A stretch of 64,000 nt of DNA from Isoetes taiwanensis (taxonomy: Eukaryota > Streptophyta > Lycopodiopsida > Isoetales > Isoetaceae): the NCBI GenBank assembly GCA_021234155.1, contig JAJEKV010000047.1, positions 8,100,033 through 8,164,032 on the forward strand, given 5' to 3'. The notes beneath the pieces are model-generated. The model was not told where the DNA came from. It did not search any database and saw only the letters and a program-made list of their open reading frames with translations. Position numbers and translations under genes: made by a program. Positions 55,676 through 64,000 of the stretch are shown one piece after another. How positions within the stretch are numbered: the first letter of the stretch is position 1; each line of letters begins with the position of its first letter.

Positions 55676-55913
55676 TTTTTTTTTTTTTTTTTTTTGAGGT
55701 TAAGGCAGATTTGATATTACATGCAAAAAGGTTACATGAATATTTACAGCAATTGCAAAGGAAAAAACAAACCTTTGCAATGCTTACTCATCCCAAGGAG
55801 GGATTTTAAAAAGAGCAGCACAGCTAGATGATCAAAATAAGCTGTACCAGCTAATCAAAGAAAATATCAAGTGCCAGAAATAGTTTGAAAATAGTGATAA
55901 AAAACCCGGTTCA

Positions 55914-56285
55914 CTATTCATAGCCCAAATCAAACTCCAAAGGATCGAACTGGACAATGTGGAATACTGTCTCAAGCTCATCCAGATCCAGAGGAGTGTG
56001 GACCATGAACTGCAGCATGATTTCAGAGGTGACATCGAAGTGCTCCTCCCATTTTGCAGCAAAGTAGATCTTCAGATCATTCCACCACCAAAGATCTTCA
56101 TATTCCAGAATAACCCCCAATGCTATCTGTGCCCAGATGTGCTGTTTCAGGTGAATCATCTTGGCTTTGATCTCCCCTCTTGTCCACTGCACATAGGTCG
56201 GCTTCGGATCATATCTTCCACGGGACGGGGGAATAACCATGTCATAGTGCTCAGTCACAAAATCTGTCAATGTGAATATCAGCAT
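55914..56285 (-). CDS. LINE-B ORF3-like protein
   Basis: A 123-codon frame starting inside the last codons of ORF2 (35-nt overlap) in another frame. No recognised domain. WNDLKIYF, HTPLDLDEL and an acidic C-terminus correspond to FNNLKPYF, YTPEDLD and the acidic end of the LINE-1 frame at 8808-9269. The position relative to ORF2 and the poly-A is the same in both elements. Confidence 0.55.
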   Translation of the reverse strand: MLIFTLTDFVTEHYDMVIPPSRGRYDPKPTYVQWTRGEIKAKMIHLKQHIWAQIALGVILEYEDLWWWNDLKIYFAAKWEEHFDVTSEIMLQFMVHTPLDLDELETVFHIVQFDPLEFDLGYE

Positions 56286-59200
56286 CAGAGAGAGTTAATT
56301 TAAAAAAAACATAGAAACCATGATAATTCCCAAGAGAATCCCAATTTCTGTCATATGCTGAGCCCCTGCATCTTCTATGAGCAATAGCAGTTTCGACCAG
56401 CAAGGACTGAAAGCAGGCTTTAATCCAATTGAGGTTAAAAGCTTTTTGATCGTGAAGGATTCGGTTTCTGTGCTTCCAGATGGACCAAAGGGCCAGTGTT
56501 CTCAGAGTGCCACAAAAAGCACTTGGGAAATTCAAAAATTCAAAGAATTCCTGGGAAGAGAAACCAGGAGTGGCCATGCAAAGGTTTCTTGCCCAAGTCC
56601 AAAAGGGTAAAAGACGAGGACATTGAAAGGTATGCAAGTTAGACTCTGGAAGTTGACAGCCCAAAGGGCAATCACTGGAGTAGGTAGCCTTATACCTTGC
56701 TATTCTGTCATTTGTGGACAGACTCTGGTTCAGCAGTAGCCATCTGAAAAGGAGGATCTTTTTTGCACAATAGGCCTGCCAACCATCAGTGATCACTTTG
56801 ACTGCCTCCTGTTGAGTGCAGCCCCATTTTGTAGTGACCTTGAGGTCAGAAGGTTGAATGATCAATTTGTAAATTCTGGAGACACTGTAGTTTTTCTTCC
56901 CCTCACAACTCCATGAGATAGAAGCTAATGAGTCTTCCCAATTACTCAGGGAACGGGAGATGATAGAGAAAATCTTTTTGTTTACCTGTGTGTCACTGAT
57001 TTTAGTCACCATATCCTGCCAAGTGAGCAGATTACCATTGCATCTGAGGTCAGCAATGGATTTAAACCCCGCATCACTCCATTCTTTGTATTTTCTTGGG
57101 TGTTTGAGAGCCAAACACCCAACTTCAGTAGGCAATAGATTGTGATGCCAAAAGAAATGGAATTTGGAACTTACCTTTTGAAGGTCATCTGCATGGAAAC
57201 AGTGAGAAACTTCATTCCATGCATCCAAAAGTCGCCTCATAATAGGAGATGTGTGAGGTCCTGCTGTAAGCTGATAAAAAGTTGAATCTGGGAGCTGATG
57301 TTGGATAGAATTGCTACCCACAGGTTTGGTTTGCTGCATCCAGTACCTGATAAAGACCATAGCAGGGGAATCATAGGAAGAAGTAAGAGCACGCCAGATC
57401 AGTTTTGCAGCAAGGGCCTGAGCTTGTTTAAAGAGATCTTTGCATCCAAGGCCACCAGAATCTTTTGGAGTAATAAGATTCTGCCATGCAACTTTATAAT
57501 CACCTTGCCAAATGAATTTCCGGATAGCAGTCTGGATTTCCCCATAAGTTGCCTTATCTGCCACAATTGCAGACGAAAAATAGATGTGTGTGCTGGCAAT
57601 AACTGAATTGGCAATTTCCACCCTTCCTGCCAGAGAAAGTGACGCAGGGTACATCATGAATTTCCTTTTGATCCTGTTTGTGATGGGAGACCAAAGAGCA
57701 TGAAGACTCATATCAGGAGCAAGTGGGAGACCCAACAGTTTGGTAGCCATACCTTTTTCCAGAATTGCAATGTCAGCAATTTTATTTTCAGTGGAATCCA
57801 GAAGAATGGTACATTTGGCTCTATTCAACAGCACACTTGACGCCTTACCAAAGATCTCCATGGCAGATAGGAAAGCAAAGATGCTTTTCCCATCATCTTC
57901 TAAAAAGATAAACGTATCATCAGCATATTGCATCAAAGATAAGTGCATACCTTCAGTAGGCATCTGGAGGCCTTTGATTTGCCCATTCTGCTGAAGTTTG
58001 ATTGTAACCTTGGTCACCATCTCAGCAACAATTAGGAAGAGGTAAGGGGCCAAAGGGCACCTTTGCCTTACTCCCCTTTTACAAGGGAAAAAGGGAGATG
58101 GGCAGCCATTAATGAGGACTGCAGACCTGGCATCCTTATTAAAAGCAAGAACCAAATCAATTACCTTCTGGGAGAAACCCAAAGATTCCATAGCTTCACC
58201 AAGGAAATCCCAGTTTATAGTGTCAAAAGCCCTTTTGAAATCAAGCTTCAAGAGCATGCAATTCTGTTTAGAAAGATTATTCCAATGTAAACCTTCATAG
58301 GCCCCAATAAAGTTATCAAGAATGCTTCTACCAGGTAAAAAGGCAGTTTGCAAGGGACTGATGAGGGCTTCTAGAATAGGCTTGACCCTATTTGCCAAGA
58401 TTTTTGCTAGGATTTTATAAATAGTGTTGGTCAAGGAGATTGGCCTCCAATCAGAAAAGGCCATAGGCTGATCTACTTTAGGGACTAAAGCAATTAGGCC
58501 AGCATTTACTGCAGGATGCAAACTTTCTGCCTGCCAAGCCCCTTGGACAAAAGTTGTGATATCATCCTGCATCACCTCCCAAAATTCCTTAAAAAATTCA
58601 GGGGGAAAGCCATCAGGACCAGGGCTTTTCCCAGAGGCCATGGAATTCAGGGTGAGGAGAATTTCCTGCTTTTGTGGAATAGCTACAAGAGCCTCATTAT
58701 TGACTGGAGGAGAATCAGAGTTAGAATCAATCATGCTAAAGAATTGGTCAATATCTGACTGTGAGGTTGGCAATTTATCAAACAGCTCCTGATATCTTTG
58801 AGTAAAGAAATTCTGGATTTCCTGCTGGCCTTGGATAAAACCACCCTGCTCATCTTGCACTGAGATAATGCCATTATTAAGCCCTAAAGAAGAAAGAGGA
58901 ACTGCTTTTGTCCATAAAGTTGACATATTGACACTTACTTCTAATAGCCAATGATTGAGCTTCCATTTCCTCCACATGTTTGACCTTAATTTCCAGCTGG
59001 CTCTCCAATTCCTGCAAGGGCTGATTGTCTTTATCAAGAAACAGGGATTCTCTTACCTTTTTTATTTCAGCATAAATTTCATTTTTCTGTTTCCTCTTCT
59101 TTTCTGCCCAATCCTTGCCCCATTTTTTAATCCAACCCTTGAGGGTTTTTAGCTTCTGCACAAACCCAATCATGGATCTACTATTTCCAATCTTGGGGAG

Positions 59201-60013
59201 AGAAAGATAATAATTTTTTAATTGAGAACAAAAGTCATTGACCTGCAGAAGTTGAACATTAAATTTGAAAGGGGAACTTACCTTAGCAGCCCGAGGGAAG
59301 ACTGCAAGAGATTCCAAGACCTGAGGAAAGTGGTCAGAAATGGAATTACTGCAATCTGATCTAATAAGGACCTGATCCCAAAGATCCAAGTCAGCTGCTA
59401 GGGTATAGAATCTATCCAGTAAGCAAAAAGTCCTTTCTGGCCCCTTTCTTTTATTACTCCAGGAATATGTGGCTGAAGAGGAGGGAGGATGGTAGACAAA
59501 ATTTGCAATCAATTTGTTCCATTCACATCTCTCATTCTTGGTCATATTGATTTTTTTCCCAAGTTTTTGATCCCATAAAGGGGTGTTATTAAAATCTCCT
59601 GCCAACAGCCAATTGTGAACCTGGTTTTGCTGCTGGATCCACAAATACATGTCCCTCCATTGCATTTCCCTTTCATGGGGCTCTGTTGAAGCATAAACAT
59701 TGATAATTCCAGCCAAGTGACCCTTGATATTGAGAAAACTAACTGACCATCTGCCTGAGGGGGAAACATATGAACCAGAGGAAGGGAACCCCTTCCAGAT
59801 TGTGCAAATTCCACCTTTAGTACCATTGGCTGCAGCCCAGGTCGAACTACTACCTGGATAGACCCAGTCCCCCAATTTTGATGATTCAAAGGAGGGGAGC
59901 CTATGCTCCTGCAATAGTATAATGTCTGCTTTCATTTCTTGAATTGCAATGAGAGCCCTTTTCCTCTTCAAAGGACCCTTTATACCTCTTAAATTCCAAC
60001 ACACAATCTTCAT
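56251..60013 (-). pseudogene. LINE-B ORF2: endonuclease and reverse transcriptase
   Basis: Starts MKIVCWNLRGIKG at 60013, overlapping the ORF1 stop as ATGA. The endonuclease has QEHRLPSFE, LLAGDFNNTP and SDHFPQ. After FFFRA near 58880 the frame changes with loss of a few codons present in LINE-1 (AKSRM). The second part (to 56251) carries KSPGPDGFPPEFF, LLKLDFKRAFDTINWDF, RQRCPLAPYLF and QYADDTFIF. A zf-RVT segment (CPLGCQLPESNLHTFQCP) and LALWSIWKHRNR end it. The Gly of the usual RQGCPL is Arg here (RQRCPL). Apart from the frame change near 58880, no stop was seen across about 1,250 codons. Confidence 0.92.
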
Positions 60014-61121
60014 AAAGATTTATTTCTTGTATTAGAGGCAGGCCCATCCAAATTAAAGAGGACCATTTTTTTATTCTTTTTCCTGGTAGTCTGGGGGGTA
60101 AAGAATTCATCAGCACCAGGTTGAGAAGGAGATGACATGACAAGGTCATTAGTAGGAAGAATTTCCTCAATTGAATCTGCTGCATCAGCATTCAAGTCGT
60201 GGTCATCTAAAATAGCACTCCTGGGAGATTCAGGCTGTTGCTTAAAAAGCTCACCTGAAATTTCCTTTTCTTCATAGTTTGAGGACATTGGCTGTTGCTT
60301 AAAAAGCTCACCAATTCCTACCAATTGAGACTCATTTGGAGCTGGAAATAGATTTTGTACAGGAAAATCAGAGATCTTGTGTGAGTACTCACCCTTTTCC
60401 CGAACAGGAGAGGGAGACTTTGATCTCTTTCCCGAGGAAGGCTCCCTGATTGTAATCCCTTTGTTCAGAACCTTAATACTCCCTTCTCCAGATTTCCTAA
60501 TCCAGGTCATTTTTCCTTTTTTTTGAGCCAGCAATGACTGCTCTGCCTTCTCTCTTTCCTCTCTAATTTTCTGCTTGCGGGCTTTCCTTTTCACACTTCC
60601 ATTTATGTTTTGTTTTTTGAGGACCGGAGAAGGCTTTTTGTAGGGAGTAATCCACTGGTTGGAAGGCTCCTCATTAGTTCGCTTATCTGTAAAGCCTCTG
60701 CAGATTCCTCCCCCGTGCAGTCTAATTCCACAAACACTACAAGGAGTAGGGATTCCCCGCCATTGTAAAGGAAGGCATTTCTGTAGCCCAAAATAGTCAC
60801 AATAGTCAATTCTGTCGGGAATTGGCTTAAGCAGATCCAATTGAACCCACACCCTTGGGGGCTGGTCCGGCATTGTCTCCATACCTATGAATTCACCTAA
60901 TTCCTGGAACAGATTTTTCAAAATCTCCTCACTCCAGTATATTGGGCTAAGGCCTTGAACTGAAGTCCATGCAGGGTGGAAGAGCTGTTTAATATCTCGA
61001 GGATCAAAGGCTGGGTACCATTTTTGGAAAAAGATTTGAGTGTTAGCTCTTGTGATCGTGCCCTGTTTGAGCAGCATTTTGACAGAAATTTCATTCCCAC
61101 ATTCCACAATAAAGAAAGGAC
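60010..61121 (-). pseudogene. LINE-B ORF1, N-terminally truncated
   Basis: The frame covers the C-terminal two-thirds of a DUF4283-type ORF1 protein: ECGNEISVKMLLKQGTITRA, FDPRDIKQLFHPAW, PCSVCGIRLHGGGICRG (Cys-rich knuckle), basic KRKARKQKIREER, two GELFKQQP repeats and the C-terminus TRKKNKKMVLFNLDG. It runs uninterrupted to the stop at 60010 and overlaps the ORF2 ATG by ATGA. The 5' end is lost by truncation of the element, so the Met at 61107 is internal. Confidence 0.88.
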
Positions 61122-61986
61122 ATTAAAAAAAGTAATGTCAGGAGCAAAGCTGAAAGGTGAATAAATGAAACGTATAGTTTACCTTCCCTTTCCATTCTTT
61201 TTCTTGTGCAACTCCTTTCCAAAGTCATCATTTTTGTCTTCAGTATTGCTTCGAATCCTCTTCTCCAATTTCGTCATTAGGGCAGCCACAACACTTCTGG
61301 CACATTGGCCATGAAATTTTCCAGCGTACCTCTATTAGACTCCTCTGTAGATACACTTTTGCCCTTGTGGGATCTGTTTGGAAGCCACTAAAGACCAGAA
61401 GAATAGAAAAAATTAGAAATTGACAATGATATAAATGCCAGCAAATGAGGAAATCTAAAAACAGAAACCTTTTTGCCAGCATTTTTGTATTCTGCTTGAG
61501 ATTTCAAGATGCTTACTGATGGTGCTTTGCGACTTCGAACGAAACCTAAAAGTGCAGGCGCTACTCAGGAAGATTCAATCAAGAGTTATTGGTGCTCGAC
61601 ATGAACTAAGGTAATCCATCCCACCATTTTTCTGTTCCAAACGAATCCTTGTTTTTTTCCATTTTTATTTTTTCATTTTTTTTTCTTGCCATTCTTAAGA
61701 AGTCGTCATTATGTTGTTCACCTAATGATGTTTCATTGATCTCTAAGTCATCATTGCCTGATATTGAAATCTTATTGATATCTTGAAACCCCTTAACTAG
61801 TGTAGAATATACTAGCTGCTAGTATAGCATATGTTGTGTTAATGATGTCAATGGCTAATGGCGTCAATGGTTAGTGGTGTTCGATGGTTAATGGCTGTTG
61901 TGTTAATGGTGTTATTTTTTTTTTTCATTAGTCTATCCTCATTTAACTTTATATAAATCATCAAATCTTTGAACAGGTAAAAAACA
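61122..61986. other. CACTA sequence upstream of transposase
   Basis: Between LINE-B and the transposase start. A possible non-coding exon ends near 61609 (gaactaag then gtaatc), with an acceptor near 61976 (gaacag). Several tggtgtt-type imperfect repeats lie at 61830-61920. Confidence 0.35.
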
Positions 61987-64000
61987 ATGTCGGCCTCTGA
62001 AAGTAGTGGTACTGTGAGTGGCAATTGCTTGCCACATCGTATCTTAACAAAACCATCATCCTCATCGTCTGATGTGGGATTATCAAAGTCATCATTCTCG
62101 TCGTCTTTGTCATCTCATCAACCAAGCAGAAAACGGGCTAGACAAGGCCCAAGCAAAGCTTTCTACCTCCATCGACGCAGTTGTTGGTGCAACAATTGTA
62201 AAGGCAAGTCTAGTCGTTCCTATCGGATTCGTCAAGAACATGAAGTGAGATTTGGTCTTTGACAGAGCCAACCAACCCAATTTGATGAAGAACATTATGT
62301 CGAACAAAACAAAAATAGTGTAAGTTGTCTCCTTCAATAGATAATTCATTTTAACATTATAAGTAAATTTGTGGTCTCCCCATTAGTTTTTTATGGATTG
62401 CCATTCTATCTCATTATTTTTTATAGTTACTTTTGATTCTAGTGATTGTGGTTCATATAGTCATCAGATCAAGCGTCTGGCTCACACAGTGCATTTGTTG
62501 GTGAGGATGTGATCCACAAAACTATTATGGATTTTTTTTTGATAAATGAACAAACCAATGGTTGCCAAGATAATGATGTTGAGCAACATGCATGTTGATT
62601 CTAAATCTCCAACATAAAGTTGGTTGGAGCAACAACAGTGTATCTGAACTTTTCAGGTATGTATACAGGCAAGTCATCCTTTTGTTTTGTGTGGACGTGA
62701 GAATTATATAAGTATGATGATTTGAATTTTTATAGCTTGCTTGATAAGATATTACCAGATGGACATTGTCTTCAAAAGACTAGGCGAGAGGCTAGAGAGT
62801 TATTACGTTCTTTTGGACTGGAGTATAATATTGTGCATGCATGCATTAATGATTGATTCTTATTCCACAAAGACTGTGCAAATCAGGAATCGTGTCCAAA
62901 ATGCAAGGAAGCACGGTACGAAGAAGGTAGAAAAACAAAGTTACGTTACACTCCTATAATCCCTCGCATTGGTCATATATTCCGATCGTCAACACTTGCA
63001 GAACTCATGGATTATCATATACATCATCGTAGCACTGATGGAAAAATGAGAATCCCTGCAGATGGAGCCTTGTGGAAACATATTGAAGAAAAGTGGCCCA
63101 TATTTGCATTGGAACCTCGCAATATTAGGCTTGGGCTAGGAATTGATGGTGTTTGTCCATGGGGTTCTAAGTCATCCTCACATAGTGTGTGGCCTGTGGC
63201 TATTATCAATTATAATATCCCACCATGGTTGGCGACAAAACCTGGCTATATTATGTTGACTTTGATTATTCTAGGTACGCATGTGCATATAATTTTATAT
63301 ATACTTTATATTAAGCATAAAATAGAATATTGCAGGAAAATATAAAGTTTCGAATATGGACGTCTACTTGGAACCGTGTATGTATGACATTTCTAGAACT
63401 CCACCTGACTTTACGTTCCATGGGATGTTATGCTTTACTCTTCACGACTATCTAGGATTTTTTGAAGCTTCAGGTATGGTATAACAGGTATAGTGCAGAA
63501 TCATATAATTTCAATTGTTATTTAAATGCTTCTTCTTTTATTCTCATTGCAGGTCTACAAACAAGTGGTGCAGGTGGATGTCCATCTTGTGGGACTAGCT
63601 TAACCTCTTATAGATCAAAACATTTGAAAAAGCAAATATATTTGGGGCATATGGCAGATGGCCATTTTGCGCGTGGCTCTGATAAGATACGAGGCCAAAG
63701 CGATGGATACCCAAGGATTGGTTGGATGCCTGGCAGTAGAAGAACCCCAATGCGGATTATTTGATTGGTTATAAGGATGTCAATGCAAAAGCTCCTCCTA
63801 AAATGAAGAGGTTATCTATTTTCTACAGGTTGGAGTATTGGACTGACTTGGAGTTGGTCCATTTACTTGATCCTATGCACATTTTCGAAAATGTTGCGCA
63901 TTCTCTTTGGCAGCATTTAACAGGAGAGTGGGAAACCTTGGCTGCTAGATTGGATCTGAAAAAGCAAAAAATAAAAAAGAAATATTGGCCCATTGAGAGG
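61987..64000 (+). pseudogene. CACTA transposase, Tnp2 type (Transposase_21), partial
   Basis: The cut-and-paste transposase of CMC/EnSpm elements. Exon-like blocks: 61987-62262 (MSASESSG, Ser-rich, then CWCNNCKGKSSR), 62736-63274, 63336-63473 and 63553 to the window end. The introns after 63274 and 63473 are GT...AG and in phase. Family motifs: CPKCKEARYEEG, PIIPRIGHIFRSS, MRIPADGALWKHIEEKWP, LEPRNIRLGLGIDGVCPWG, NYNIPPWL, NMDVYLEP, GGCPSCG and LDPMHIFENV. A TGA at 62854-62856 sits where family members have the Cys of INDC, and a frame change with a TAG lies near 63700-63740. I take it to be a damaged gene. The C-terminus is beyond the window. Confidence 0.85.

Larger units (their letters stand above)
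55676..61121 (-). mobile_element. L1-clade LINE (LINE-B), 5'-truncated
   Basis: Minus strand. It ends in a 20-nt poly-A (T-tract 55676-55695) with a 3' UTR of about 219 bp. It contains ORF3, ORF2 and ORF1 in the same arrangement as LINE-1 but is cut inside ORF1 at the PFFIVECG segment (about 61121). ORF2 is far better preserved than in LINE-1, with one frame break. I searched both flanks for a target duplication and found none convincing. It lies within the CACTA element, upstream of the transposase. Confidence 0.9.
50026..64000 (+). mobile_element. CACTA (CMC/EnSpm) DNA transposon, 5' part, with nested LINEs
   Basis: caccacaagagaaagg at 50026-50041 followed by tatagtgtc closely fits the CACTA terminal repeat (CACTACAAGAAA-type) with one T-to-C change. 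Subterminal motifs rich in ttgtgac and gacaca follow, as is usual for CACTA ends. A Tnp2-type transposase gene lies at 61987 and runs past the window end. LINE-A (about 50590-54608) and LINE-B (55676-61121) are inserted inside. Without them the element's first part would be about 4.5 kb. The 3' end and its target duplication are outside the window. Confidence 0.65.

Noticed and set aside
55660-61135. Target-site duplication for LINE-B
   Set aside because: gaccataa before the poly-T and gacattaa after 61121 look similar, but the match is short and imperfect, so I did not annotate it.
1-64000. CRISPR arrays or bacterial operons
   Set aside because: No regularly spaced direct repeats of CRISPR type. 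Introns, poly-A-tailed LINEs and plant genes show that this is eukaryotic DNA.

Overview
This window is nuclear DNA from a land plant or close streptophyte relative. It contains a spliced RPS25 gene with a telo-box at its 5' end, a multi-exon Ycf23 (DUF561) gene, plant-type L1 LINEs, a CACTA transposon and a chromodomain-bearing Ty3/Gypsy element. Host genes are sparse and transposons fill most of the sequence, often nested. I cannot name the species; a non-angiosperm (fern, lycophyte, bryophyte or conifer) would fit.

Layout. 0-8.5 kb: no convincing intact gene, palindromic mini-elements and a cyclophilin relic. 8.54-15.30 kb: an almost full-length but stop-riddled L1 LINE on the minus strand (LINE-1), with target-site duplications and ORF1, ORF2 and an overlapping ORF3. 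16.6-21.4 kb: an A-tailed segment, hairpins and a decayed LINE reverse transcriptase. 21.5-22.9 kb: RPS25, plus strand. 23.1-24.7 kb: an array of inverted-repeat elements. 24.7-33.4 kb: fragments of a second LINE family that ends in a shared 39-bp 3' terminus followed by a microsatellite, including an element that carries ORF1 only. 34.2-49.3 kb: Ycf23 on the minus strand, split by a 13.2-kb LTR retrotransposon inserted in an intron. 50.03 kb to the window end: a CACTA element whose transposase runs off the window, itself invaded by two LINEs.

The most striking object is the LTR retrotransposon at 35,978-49,144 (minus strand; CAATC target duplication; iMet primer-binding site; polypurine tract; LTRs about 99% identical apart from one 167-bp deletion). 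It is a chromovirus with gag, protease, reverse transcriptase, RNase H, integrase and a chromodomain. Between the primer-binding site and gag it carries two extra intact ORFs in the same sense. One encodes a 416-residue protein that begins with the exact histone H3 tail [10 protein letters not shown] and ends in a complete H3 histone fold, separated by about 315 charged residues. The other encodes a 508-residue acidic protein I do not recognise. Each is preceded by what looks like its own Pol II promoter: a CTATAAATAG box and two copies of a 67-bp imperfect palindrome. The two promoter/leader regions resemble each other, so they look like a duplicated expression cassette. I know of no described retrotransposon with this combination.

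Working model (inference): the element makes its H3 mimic and the acidic partner from internal promoters, independently of the genomic RNA, while its integrase has a chromodomain of the type that reads modified H3 tails. That would place a histone mimic and a histone-tail reader in one mobile element.
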